From: Bacillus sp. J33
GTDB taxonomy: Bacteria > Bacillota > Bacilli > Bacillales > Cytobacillaceae
NCBI RefSeq assembly: GCF_000518885.1
Contig: NZ_JAEL01000003.1
Location: 87,992-151,991, forward strand
Reading direction: 5' to 3'
DNA: 64,000 nucleotides
This document shows, piece after piece, positions 1 through 7,440 of this stretch. The notes under the pieces were generated by a model. It was not told where the DNA came from. It worked only from the letters and a program-made list of their open reading frames with translations, and searched no databases. Position 1 is the stretch's first letter; each line of letters begins with the position of its first letter. The position numbers were made by a program, and so were the translations under genes.

Positions 1-4
1 ATAT

Positions 5-88
5 GGAGGGGTAGCGAAGTGGCTAAACGCGGCGGACTGTAAATCCGCTCCTTCGGGTTCGGCAGTTCGAATCTGCCCCCCTCCACCA
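5..88 (+). tRNA. tRNA-Tyr (GTA)
   Basis: The cloverleaf has a GGAGGGG/CCCCTCC acceptor stem, anticodon GTA at 39-41, the long variable arm expected of a class II tRNA, a GTTCGAATC T-arm and an encoded CCA end. It is the first of seven closely spaced tRNAs, probably the distal part of a larger tRNA (or rRNA-tRNA) cluster that begins before the window. Confidence 0.97.
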
Positions 89-95
89 TTTAAAT

Positions 96-169
96 AGGGG
101 TATAGTTTAATGGTAAAACGAAGGTCTCCAAAACCTTTGATGTGGGTTCGATTCCTACTACCCCTGCCA
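96..169 (+). tRNA. tRNA-Trp (CCA)
   Basis: Acceptor stem AGGGGTA/TACCCCT, anticodon CCA at 128-130, GGTTCGATT T-arm and encoded GCCA end. It lies 7 nt after tRNA-Tyr. Confidence 0.97.
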
Positions 170-180
170 GTAGGACAGTG

Positions 181-256
181 GCGGTTGTGGCGAAGTGGTT
201 AACGCATCGGATTGTGGCTCCGACATTCGTGGGTTCGATTCCCATCAATCGCCCCA
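181..256 (+). tRNA. tRNA-His (GTG)
   Basis: Acceptor stem GCGGTTG/CAATCGC with anticodon GTG at 214-216 and encoded CCA. The extra G-1 typical of tRNA-His is encoded at position 180 and faces C253. Confidence 0.97.
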
Positions 257-282
257 TTATTCCTTTTTAAAAATTTTTTTAT

Positions 283-357
283 TGGGCTATAGCCAAGCGG
301 TAAGGCACCGGACTTTGACTCCGTCATTCGCAGGTTCGAATCCTGCTAGCCCAGCCA
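283..357 (+). tRNA. tRNA-Gln (TTG)
   Basis: Acceptor stem TGGGCTA/TAGCCCA, anticodon TTG at 315-317, GGTTCGAAT T-arm and encoded GCCA. Confidence 0.97.
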
Positions 358-364
358 TTTTCAA

Positions 365-438
<74 letters not shown>

Positions 439-451
439 AACATAGCTAAAT

Positions 452-525
452 GCGGGTGTAGTTTAGTGGTAAAACCTCAGCCTTCCAAGCTGATGATGAG
501 GGTTCGATTCCCTTCACCCGCTCCA
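452..525 (+). tRNA. tRNA-Gly (TCC)
   Basis: Acceptor stem GCGGGTG/CACCCGC, anticodon TCC at 484-486, GGTTCGATT T-arm and encoded TCCA. Confidence 0.97.
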
Positions 526-531
526 AAATAT

Positions 532-605
<74 letters not shown>

Positions 606-625
606 TTATTATACATACGATTCCA

Positions 626-655
626 AACTAATCCAATACGGGTTAGTTTTTTTTT
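626..655 (+). terminator. Rho-independent terminator of the tRNA cluster
   Basis: AACTAATCC pairs with GGGTTAGTT (one G-T wobble) around a short loop and is followed by an unbroken T run, directly after the last tRNA. Confidence 0.85.
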
Positions 656-913
656 ATAAATGGCTGTGTTAAAGCTTATTTTTGATTTTGGCACCCTGTT
701 GATTGGAGCGGAAGGTGCGAGCTCCTCGAAAATGCTACCGCATTTCCTTACGAAGAGGTGTTCATTCGGGGAAGCTTATTCAATGTCCTGCGGGAGAAGC
801 GTGTCAGCGGGAGACCCCGCAGGTGCGAATGCACCGAGGAGAGTTGGACCGCCCGCGGAAAGCGAATACCTCGTGCTGAAATCAACAGGCAAATTTAACA
901 GAGCCTTATAAAT
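656..913. repeat. MITE-like dispersed repeat, copy A
   Basis: This segment ends in inverted repeats: ATAAATGGCTGTGTTAAA on the left, and on the right TTTAACAGAGCCTTATAAAT, whose complement reads as nearly the same sequence. It is related over its length to 40801-41006 (shared blocks CACCCTGTTGA, CGGAAGGTGC, CGAAAATGCTA, GAGGTGTTCATT, AAGCTTATTCAATGTC, TGCGGGAGA). The interior is rich in short palindromes. An open frame runs across it, but the other copy is not coding and no ribosome binding site precedes it. From 914 to 1128 I see no gene. Confidence 0.75.
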
Positions 914-1128
914 AAAAAGATTTTTAGGCGGATTTCTTTGATCTGGCTTTTTATTGTACTTTTTTAAGGATAAAACTCACTTATGCTTTCTGGATATAGA
1001 AGAAAAAATACAGGGGGGGACAGAAGTCTGAAGTTCTGGCAATGGATGAGGGGGAGGAGCTGATATAAATCTTCATTAAACCCTGTTATAATTAATGCCT
1101 TTGAGTTCGTTGTCATTCATAATTCCTC

Positions 1129-2136
1129 CTAGTGCAGTAATTTAGCTATTTCATAATAAAAAGGGATTCCGATGATTAGATTGAATGGAAAAGTAACGCC
1201 TAAAGCCAGGCCCAAATAAATGGATGGATTGGCTTCTGGTACGGAAGTTTTTAAAGCTGCTGGGGCAGCGATATAAGAGGCACTCCCAGCTAAAACTCCC
1301 ATTAAAGCAGTTCCGCCTAAGGATAAGCCTGCAAAATTCCCGACTATAACACCCAAAACCCCAAAAAGGAGTGGAGTAATTAGTCCAAAAAGCAGCAGCT
1401 TTAAACCATGTTTTTTAACCTCAGACAATCGTTGTCCTGCCATCAATCCCATATTTAAAAGGAATAAGATTAAAACACTGCTATATAAGTCCATAAATAA
1501 AGGTTTTACCATGGGAACGGCACGTTCGCCAAGTGCTAACCCAATGAATAAACTCCCCATTAAAAGCAATATGCTTTTTCCAAAGATACTATCTCTTATG
1601 ACTTCTTTATCGATCAGATTGGCCGAAGGATGAATCAATCCTATCCTTTGGGAGGTAAATGACGACCACTCATTTTTATTTTCGATTATCTTTAATAAAA
1701 GCAATGAAACCAAAATAGCCGGACTTTCCATAAGTACAACTAAGGCATTCATAAACCCTTCATAACTTGTGCCGTTTTTATCAAGAAATGAGAGTGCGGC
1801 TCCATAGGTAACAATACTGATGGAACCATAAGTAGCTGCTAAGCCAATCGAATTTTTCAAGTCCATCTTAATCAATCGCATAAGAAAAAGTGTAATAAAC
1901 GGAATGGCAATCCCCAAAAACAGTGCACCTGCAATGGGTCTGATGACAGATTCAATGGAATAATGAGAAAGTTCAATTCCTCCTTTTATACCAATGGCAA
2001 TTAATAGATAAATACTCAATCCTTCACTTAGGCTATTTGGGAATTTCAAATCAGATTTTGCCAGGGCGGCAATAATACCCAATACAAAAAATAAAACAAC
2101 TGGTGACAATAAATTTTGCAGTATGATGTCAGACAT
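1129..2136 (-). CDS. SbtA-type sodium-dependent bicarbonate transporter
   Basis: A 335-residue hydrophobic protein with about ten membrane segments, matching the sodium-dependent bicarbonate permease family known from cyanobacterial SbtA. Family-like stretches include ISIYLLIAIGIKGG-type and GSASYIAAPAALKTSVPEAN-type segments; the latter, near the C terminus, is characteristic. It would import HCO3- with Na+ at the cell membrane. I chose the second ATG (2136): the ATG at 2142 is almost fused to its AGGGGAA ribosome site, while 2136 has 8-nt spacing. It follows the DUF2294 gene in the same direction, separated by a large terminator-like hairpin. Substrate is inferred from family only. Confidence 0.85.
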   Translation of the reverse strand: MSDIILQNLLSPVVLFFVLGIIAALAKSDLKFPNSLSEGLSIYLLIAIGIKGGIELSHYSIESVIRPIAGALFLGIAIPFITLFLMRLIKMDLKNSIGLAATYGSISIVTYGAALSFLDKNGTSYEGFMNALVVLMESPAILVSLLLLKIIENKNEWSSFTSQRIGLIHPSANLIDKEVIRDSIFGKSILLLMGSLFIGLALGERAVPMVKPLFMDLYSSVLILFLLNMGLMAGQRLSEVKKHGLKLLLFGLITPLLFGVLGVIVGNFAGLSLGGTALMGVLAGSASYIAAPAALKTSVPEANPSIYLGLALGVTFPFNLIIGIPFYYEIAKLLH

Positions 2137-2162
2137 TAGCATTTCCCCTAATTAATATTTTC

Positions 2163-2233
2163 CAATAAAAAAACCGGCAATTTCAGAATTTAGCTGGCCT
2201 TGTTGGGCCATAGATTCCGAAAGCTGCCGGTTT
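2163..2233 (-). terminator. Large terminator/attenuator hairpin between DUF2294 and sbtA genes
   Basis: On the minus strand three nested stems stack: ACCGGCA with TGCCGGT, TTTCGGAAT with ATTCTGAAA, and TGGCC with GGCCA. A run of eight T follows. It could simply end the DUF2294 transcript. Because it lies only about 30 nt before the sbtA start, without an obvious promoter between, it may also gate readthrough into sbtA. Confidence 0.7.
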
Positions 2234-2276
2234 ATCCTCAACTAGCTGCGATAGCTTTTTGAAAATCTCCCTTTTT

Positions 2277-2639
2277 TTAAAGATCTTTCTCCAAATCACT
2301 ATATAGCTTAAATACCATGATTCGTTCACCTGTGCGAGTGCTTATATCTGTATGAAAACTTTTTACTTCTTTTTCCGTGATATTTAGAATAATTTTCTTT
2401 AGATCTTCTATGCCTGATTCAACTAATTCAGATCGCATTTTTTTTATGGAAAAGATTCCATCCTTTGTTTCGCACACTGAATATTCAGCCGGTGTGAGAA
2501 TTCCTCTTAAGGTGACGATAATCATATCCCGCAGAATATCCGTTTTTACCGATACAGATCCGCGCCCAAGGAAATCCTTTTCCCATTGAGTGATAGCCTT
2601 ACTGATTTCTGATTCAATAAATCCTTTTGTTTTGTTCAT
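2277..2639 (-). CDS. DUF2294-family protein
   Basis: A 120-residue soluble protein that matches the DUF2294 pattern: an N-terminal helix (MNKTKGFIESEISKAI), a QWEKDFLGRG stretch near residue 18, a T-L-R-G-I-L-T-P motif near 45-52, and a C-terminal FHTDISTRTGERIMVF strand pair. The molecular function of the family is not known to me. A strong AGAGGGGG ribosome site precedes the ATG. It is immediately upstream of the sbtA-type gene in the same direction, so a role linked to bicarbonate supply or its control is plausible but is only inference. A hairpin with a T run sits just before its start. Confidence 0.8.
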   Translation of the reverse strand: MNKTKGFIESEISKAITQWEKDFLGRGSVSVKTDILRDMIIVTLRGILTPAEYSVCETKDGIFSIKKMRSELVESGIEDLKKIILNITEKEVKSFHTDISTRTGERIMVFKLYSDLEKDL

Positions 2640-2654
2640 GCTTTTCCCCCTCTA

Positions 2655-2705
2655 ACAAAAAACGGTATATTCCCCAGACTAATCACAAGTCCAGAAAATA
2701 TACCG
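2655..2705 (-). terminator. Terminator-like hairpin in the leader of the DUF2294 gene
   Basis: On the minus strand CGGTATATT pairs with AATATACCG, with an inner GACT/AGTC stem, then TTTTTTG. It lies about 16 nt before the start codon of the DUF2294 gene, where an ordinary terminator would block expression, so conditional readthrough is suggested. Confidence 0.65.
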
Positions 2706-3110
2706 ATTTATCTTTATTTTTTCCTTCTTATTGGGTTAGGATCTTTTTCTCATTATCAATCTTATTCATTGACAATAAGCTAAAGTTCTACTATTAGTTC
2801 GAAGTGAAAATAACCATCTCTCGATTTTTAATTATTAAATTATACTAAATTTTAGCTTCGTCTATCAAAAAAGTCAACAGTAATTTTTCAAAAATGTTTT
2901 GGTTTTTATCCCCTTTGAAACCATGTCCTATGCCATCATGTTCATGGCTGCCTCTGATTCCCGTTTGCAAATGCATTTTAAATGTTCCCTCGAAAGCTTC
3001 CTTTCGATTTTTCCATCTATTGAACAAAACCCCATTTTGAAAATCAATTTTGTTAAAAAGCTTTTTTTTGGCTTATTTGTTTCCTCTTATCGGATTTTAA
3101 AGTGGTGAAA
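2706..3110. other. Non-coding stretch
   Basis: About 400 bases without a supported gene. Short open frames exist on both strands near 2845-3108, but they lack ribosome sites and recognisable features. The minus-strand promoter of the DUF2294-sbtA pair should lie near 2706-2840. Confidence 0.5.
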
Positions 3111-3465
3111 GGGAACTGACTAGGGGAATTAGTGCCGCTGGTAGCGCCAAAGAGAAGCTGAAGGGAACTAATCGTGATGAATAGTGCTGCTGGTAGCGCC
3201 AAAGAGAAGCTGAAGGGAACTAATCGTGATGAATAGTGTCGCTGGGAGCGCCAAAGAGAGATTGAAGGGAACTAATCGTGATGAATAGTGCCCCTGGGAG
3301 CAGCAAAGAGAAGCTGAAGGGAACTAATCGTGATGAATAGTGCCCCTGGGAGCAGCAAAGAGAAGCTGAAGGGAACTAATCGTGATTGAATAGTGCCGCT
3401 GGGAGCACCAAAGAGAGGCTGAAGGGAACTAATCCGAGAAGGAGTGTCAATGAGAGCTCAAAAGC
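3111..3465. repeat. 52-bp tandem repeat array, six units plus a partial seventh
   Basis: Units begin with GGGAACTAAT at 3111, 3163, 3215, 3267, 3319, 3371 and 3424. The first five are exactly 52 bp; the sixth is 53 bp because of one inserted T. Each unit reads GGGAACTAATCGTGATGAAT, then AGTGCCCCTGGGAGCAGCAA and AGAGAAGCTGAA, with a few substitutions. The first unit and the seventh, partial one are the most divergent. No cas genes and no unique spacers are present, so this is not a CRISPR array. Confidence 0.9.
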
Positions 3466-3613
3466 TGAGATGAAAATTAAAGAAAAGTCAGTTGTGAATG
3501 ATTTGTGAACGCCAAAGAGGCGTACATGAGCGGAGAAAATAGACGAAGCCTTGTTAATATTGAGTATTTCGGAAATGAGGGACTGGCTATAAAAAGAAAA
3601 AATGTGAAAGAAG

Positions 3614-3629
3614 TGTGATTCAGTTCACT
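3614..3629 (+). promoter_or_regulatory. FNR/CRP-like box upstream of the ba3 oxidase operon
   Basis: TGTGATTCAGTTCACT matches the TGTGA-N6-TCACA consensus with one mismatch. It lies about 75 nt before the first gene of the oxidase operon. Whether it activates or represses cannot be read from the sequence. Confidence 0.5.
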
Positions 3630-3689
3630 TTTGTGAAAAATGTTCTCAATTATGATGTAAGTAAGAAAAAGTAGGGGGGATGATGAAAG

Positions 3690-3836
3690 GTGGAAACGAG
3701 AAAAGTGAGCCAGGGCGTCAAGGCAGCCAAGGAACAGGGCACTTTAAAGGGGACCATTTTTTCAGTAACAATCGTGGGATTAGGTATTTTTGTTACGTAT
3801 TTAATTGTGTATGGCCTGTACATGGCCAGATTATAG
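3690..3836 (+). CDS. Cytochrome c oxidase subunit IIa, ba3-type
   Basis: A 48-residue protein from a GTG start (9 nt after GGGGGGA). It has a charged N terminus beginning METRKVSQGVKAAKEQGTLK and one membrane helix (about residues 22-43). This is the layout of the tiny single-helix subunit IIa of ba3-type oxidases, which packs against subunits I and II. Position strongly supports the call: it ends 12 nt before the subunit II gene and opens the operon. The two ATGs just upstream are out of frame. Confidence 0.8.
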   Translation: METRKVSQGVKAAKEQGTLKGTIFSVTIVGLGIFVTYLIVYGLYMARL

Positions 3837-3848
3837 GGGGGATAAACA

Positions 3849-4313
3849 ATGATGCATCGCTCTGAGAAGATATGGCTATTCTTAAGTTTTGGGATGATTA
3901 TCGGATTTATGCTTATCACGGGTTATCAGACATTTGCGCTGGAGATGGGGCCTCCAAGCTATGGGGAGCGAATCGATCCTCAGAAAGTAGATGAAACAGA
4001 GCCGTTTGATCAGCCAGGCATTAAAAAAATTGGTGAGAACGAATATGAAGTGGTTATGACGCTGCAGGTGTTTAGTTTTACACCAAGTGAAATCGAAGTG
4101 CCTGCTGGATCAACCGTTCATTTCACATTAACTTCTAAAGATGTGGTTCACGGGTTCCAGGTTGCCGAAACGAACTTGAATGCGATGGTGGTTCCAGGCT
4201 ATATACAAAAGATCACCCAGAAATTTGATAAGCCTGGCGAATATTTAGTTCTGTGCAATGAGTACTGCGGTGCTGGACACCAAATGATGAGCACGACCAT
4301 CAAAGTTAAATAA
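3849..4313 (+). CDS. ba3-type cytochrome c oxidase subunit II
   Basis: A 154-residue protein with one N-terminal membrane anchor (about 8-30) and a cupredoxin domain outside the membrane. The binuclear CuA site is complete: a histidine in VVHGFQV, then C-N-E-Y-C-G-A-G-H-Q-M near the C terminus (Cys-x3-Cys-x3-His-x2-Met). It takes electrons from cytochrome c and passes them to subunit I. The short length and single helix fit the ba3 class rather than the caa3 class, whose subunit II carries a fused cytochrome c. Ribosome site GGGGGGA, 6 nt before ATG. Operon with flanking genes. Confidence 0.93.
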   Translation: MMHRSEKIWLFLSFGMIIGFMLITGYQTFALEMGPPSYGERIDPQKVDETEPFDQPGIKKIGENEYEVVMTLQVFSFTPSEIEVPAGSTVHFTLTSKDVVHGFQVAETNLNAMVVPGYIQKITQKFDKPGEYLVLCNEYCGAGHQMMSTTIKVK

Positions 4314-4328
4314 AAGGGGGGATATACA

Positions 4329-6023
4329 GTGGAAACCATTATAAAAAATACAACGAAATCGCAAGTATTTAGAGAAAAAGCAAATAAAGTAATGGGGATC
4401 AGCCTGGAGGATGCGAGATTAACGAAATCATACCTATCTGTTGCCTTTTTAGCCATCCTGCTGGGCGGATTGCTTGGCTTATTGCAAGGCTTAAACCGGG
4501 CTGGATTGCTGGAATTGCCGGCTTGGCTGAACTACTACCAGGTACTGACGGCCCACGGCCTGCTGTTGGTTGTCGTACTGTCCGCCTTCTTTACAATTGG
4601 CTATTTCTATGCAGGATTATCCCATACTTTGGGCGGCCTGCTTCCTAAGGTCAGAAAGATGGCCTGGATCGGTTTTTGGATGAAGATTTTTGGATTTGTA
4701 TTAGCCGTTATTCCCATTTTAATGAATGAAGCATCTGTTATGTACACCTTCTACCCGCCAATGGCTGCTTCACCGATTTTCTATATTGGGTTGGTGTTCA
4801 TTGTCCTTGGGGTTTGGATGTGCGCATTCGGTGCCTTTATCAATGTGGCAAGCTGGAGAAAACGCCATCCGGGGCAGCATGTTCCGATTTTATCCTTTTT
4901 TGCAACAGGAGTGTTTATTCTCTTATTCTTCGGAAGCCTTCCGGTAGCAATTGAAGTTTTTACCATCATTCCTTGGGCTTTCGGCTGGGTTGAAACAATC
5001 AATGTTATGGTTGCACGTACTTTGTTTTGGGCTTTTGGGCACACACTCGTTAACATCTGGTACTTAACAGCAGTTTCTGCCTGGTATGTCATTGTGCCGA
5101 AGATCATTGGCGGCAGAAGATGGAGTGATGTTTTAACAAGGATTGTCGTTATTGCATTAGTTATGATGAATATTACCGGAGGCTTTCACCATCAGATTAT
5201 TGACCCTGGCATTTCTGAACCAGTGAAATATATGCACGTGTTTATGAGTTTAGCCATTGGATTTCCATCCCTGATGACAGCTTATGCGATGTTTGCCGTA
5301 TTTGAACGCACAGCCAGAAAGAAAGGCGGAAGAGGCCTTGTTGGCTGGTATAAAAAATTGCCTTGGGGCGATGTCCGCTTCCTTGCACCATTTATCGCGA
5401 TGGCAGCCTTTATCCCTGCAGGAGCAGGCGGTATTGTTCAAAGCACAAACCAATTGAACCAAGTTGTCCATAATACCATGTGGATTGTCGGCCACTTCCA
5501 CTTAACCCTTGGAATGTCCGTAGTCATGACGTTCTTCGGCATCAGCTACTGGCTCGTTCCTTATGTATCAAAAAGAGTGCTGACTCCGCAGATTAATAAA
5601 TTGGGTGTTATCCAAACCATTATTTGGACGATTGGTATGCTGATCATGTCAACGGCCATGCACTGGGTTGGATTATTGGGATCACCAAGAAGAACGTCAT
5701 ATTCCACCTATTTTGATAACGCAACAGCTCTAAGCTGGGATCCATACCTGTTCTTCCTGGCTATTGGCGGAACACTGCTGATGATTGGTGTCCTAATCCA
5801 GGTGTATGCAGTGTTCTATCTAATGTTCTTTGCTCCAAAAGGAAATACTGAATTCCCGATTGCGGAAGTGGAAGAGGATGCAGCGCCAACCCCAAGATGG
5901 ACAGAGCGCTGGGGCTTATGGATTGTGTGCATGCTTGTCCTTGTCGGCATGGCATATGTTATCCCATTGGTAGACTTCATTGTCAATGCCCCTCCAGGTT
6001 CACCGCCATATAAGACCTGGTAA
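4329..6023 (+). CDS. ba3-type cytochrome c oxidase subunit I
   Basis: A 564-residue, about 13-helix heme-copper oxidase core subunit. Ligand motifs are visible: TAHGLL near residue 77 (low-spin heme), HTLVNIWYL near 238, the CuB histidine pair GGFHHQIIDPG near 288, and VGHFHLTLG near 390, which carries the two axial heme ligands. Together with subunits II and IIa it reduces O2 to water and pumps protons. The start is GTG, preceded by GGGGGGATATACA, the same ribosome-site style as the previous gene and 15 nt after it. A terminator-like hairpin follows before the SCO gene. Confidence 0.95.
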   Translation: METIIKNTTKSQVFREKANKVMGISLEDARLTKSYLSVAFLAILLGGLLGLLQGLNRAGLLELPAWLNYYQVLTAHGLLLVVVLSAFFTIGYFYAGLSHTLGGLLPKVRKMAWIGFWMKIFGFVLAVIPILMNEASVMYTFYPPMAASPIFYIGLVFIVLGVWMCAFGAFINVASWRKRHPGQHVPILSFFATGVFILLFFGSLPVAIEVFTIIPWAFGWVETINVMVARTLFWAFGHTLVNIWYLTAVSAWYVIVPKIIGGRRWSDVLTRIVVIALVMMNITGGFHHQIIDPGISEPVKYMHVFMSLAIGFPSLMTAYAMFAVFERTARKKGGRGLVGWYKKLPWGDVRFLAPFIAMAAFIPAGAGGIVQSTNQLNQVVHNTMWIVGHFHLTLGMSVVMTFFGISYWLVPYVSKRVLTPQINKLGVIQTIIWTIGMLIMSTAMHWVGLLGSPRRTSYSTYFDNATALSWDPYLFFLAIGGTLLMIGVLIQVYAVFYLMFFAPKGNTEFPIAEVEEDAAPTPRWTERWGLWIVCMLVLVGMAYVIPLVDFIVNAPPGSPPYKTW

Positions 6024-6028
6024 GGATG

Positions 6029-6066
6029 GAGAGATAGCTCGGCTGGCTGGGCTGTCTCTTTCTTTT
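6029..6066 (+). terminator. Intercistronic hairpin after oxidase subunit I
   Basis: GAGATAGC pairs with GCTGTCTC (one wobble), followed by TTTCTTTT. It may partly terminate transcription, so that SCO and the next gene are made at a lower level than the oxidase subunits. Confidence 0.55.
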
Positions 6067-6083
6067 AAAAGGAAGTGAAGATC

Positions 6084-6722
6084 ATGTTTCCGAAAAATAG
6101 AACGGCATTATCTACCCTAATTGTCCTCATATTTGGCGTTGTCCTATTTTATATTGGCACAGACGGGTTTCAGGCTTTTACTGCTGAGACTGCGAGGGTG
6201 AATCAGCTGATGGACGACAAGCCGCAGTTTCCGGATGTAACGCTTGAGGACAATAAAGGAAGGACCTATTCTTTCTCCGAATTTGAAGGAAAGTATGTCT
6301 TTATCACTTTTTTATATACATCATGCGGAACGGTTTGCCCGGAGCTGGAGGTCAATATGTCTGAAGTGTATAAGCAGATTCCGAAAGAATATATCGGCCA
6401 GGATATTCAGTTTCTAAGCATTAGCTTTGATCCGGGGCGGGATGATCCTGAAACACTGGATAAGTATCGAAAGGCATTTGGCAGTGATGGGGAAACGTGG
6501 AGAATGGCCAGGATTCCGGATCCGCGGGAGCTAAAGTCACTATTAGACCGGTTCGGTGTCATCGTCATACCGGATGAGTACGGAAACTTTGCTCATAATT
6601 CTGCTTTTTACCTCGTGAATCCTGAAGGACGATTAGTGGAAGTAATGGATTACACACTGGTTGATGAAGCAGCGGATCGGGTAACGAAAGTTCTGCAGCG
6701 TAATGGAGGGGATGAGGGATGA
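6084..6722 (+). CDS. SCO1/SenC-type copper chaperone
   Basis: A 212-residue membrane-anchored thioredoxin-fold protein. An N-terminal hydrophobic segment (about 9-27) is followed by FPDVTLEDNKGRTYSFSE, the copper-binding motif T-S-C-G-T-V-C-P-E (Cys-x3-Cys) and a later FAHNSAFYLV stretch with the third ligand histidine. SCO proteins deliver copper to the CuA site of oxidase subunit II, which fits the operon. I place the start at ATG 6084, because the upstream in-frame GTG at 6075 lies inside the AAAAGGAAGTGA ribosome site. It overlaps the next gene by 4 nt (ATGA). Confidence 0.9.
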   Translation: MFPKNRTALSTLIVLIFGVVLFYIGTDGFQAFTAETARVNQLMDDKPQFPDVTLEDNKGRTYSFSEFEGKYVFITFLYTSCGTVCPELEVNMSEVYKQIPKEYIGQDIQFLSISFDPGRDDPETLDKYRKAFGSDGETWRMARIPDPRELKSLLDRFGVIVIPDEYGNFAHNSAFYLVNPEGRLVEVMDYTLVDEAADRVTKVLQRNGGDEG

Positions 6723-7276
6723 AGCAATCAGGCTATGGTTTCTTGCTGCTTCTTGCTTTGATGCTCCCGCCTGTAGCCCATTTGCTGGAATCCATCATGA
6801 TTACCCATATGCATATGCAAATGCCGCTGCTGGTTTTTGCGGGATTCCTGATGGCGAAATTTTTTCAGAAGCGCTTTCCGGCGTTCTTTGCAAAATGGAA
6901 TGAAAACGGTGTGCCTGGAATCTTGCTGTTTGCAATCATCATGGTGTATTGGTCCTTTCCAAGGACTATGGATGAAGCTTTGACTCTGACAAGTGTAGAA
7001 GTTTTTAAATTCATCTCGCTGCCATTTTTAGCTGGAGTGCCATTACGGGACAGCTGGCCTAAGCTAAGTTCTTTCTGGAAACATGCTCTTATTATCTTTT
7101 TTACAGTATTGTTCCTGGCACTGGGGTGGCTGTATATTTGGTCACCCGTACAGCTGTGCAACAACTATTTGGTCATTGAACAGATTACATTGGGCTGGGG
7201 ATTTATCACAATGGCATTTGCCATGGTTGTTTACTCGGTTTACAGCTATTTTATGGACTTTTCCAAGTATGAATAG
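6719..7276 (+). CDS. Conserved membrane protein of the ba3 oxidase operon
   Basis: A 185-residue polytopic membrane protein with about five hydrophobic segments (near 8-25, 36-52, 68-84, 121-142 and 157-177). A short methionine- and histidine-rich motif, ITHMHMQMP, lies at about residues 28-36. Its start overlaps the SCO stop codon (ATGA), so it is translationally coupled to a copper chaperone. I do not recognise a named family with certainty; it resembles small uncharacterised proteins found beside heme-copper oxidases. A part in copper handling or oxidase assembly is an inference from the neighbours and the motif. A strong terminator ends the operon right after it. Confidence 0.75.
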   Translation: MKQSGYGFLLLLALMLPPVAHLLESIMITHMHMQMPLLVFAGFLMAKFFQKRFPAFFAKWNENGVPGILLFAIIMVYWSFPRTMDEALTLTSVEVFKFISLPFLAGVPLRDSWPKLSSFWKHALIIFFTVLFLALGWLYIWSPVQLCNNYLVIEQITLGWGFITMAFAMVVYSVYSYFMDFSKYE

Positions 7277-7281
7277 ATTTG

Positions 7282-7320
7282 AAGTGCATATTTGCAGGGC
7301 GGATATGCACTTTTCTATTT
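7282..7320 (+). terminator. Terminator of the ba3 oxidase operon
   Basis: AAGTGCATAT pairs perfectly with ATATGCACTT, followed by TTCTATTTTT. Confidence 0.85.
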
Positions 7321-7440
7321 TTCCCTCATTCAACATACTTGTATATTGCCTATTTAGTTAAAAGTGCTCAAAAAGATTGCTCTAGACCCAACCGTCTTCT
7401 GCTTGGTAATATAATCAAGTGCAAAACAGGGGGCAAGAGT

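Noticed and set aside
660-911. 83-codon open frame in the region after the tRNAs
   Set aside because: It lies fully inside a repeat whose other copy (40801-41006) is not open in this frame, and it has no ribosome site.
2845-3108. Short opposing frames before the tandem array
   Set aside because: No ribosome sites, no conserved motifs, overlapping each other on both strands.
3111-3465. Possible CRISPR array
   Set aside because: Units are directly adjacent with no unique spacers, and no cas genes are present.
7279-7440. 54-codon N-terminal extension of the CDF transporter
   Set aside because: It runs through the oxidase-operon terminator hairpin and lacks a ribosome site; ATG 7441 has a good one.
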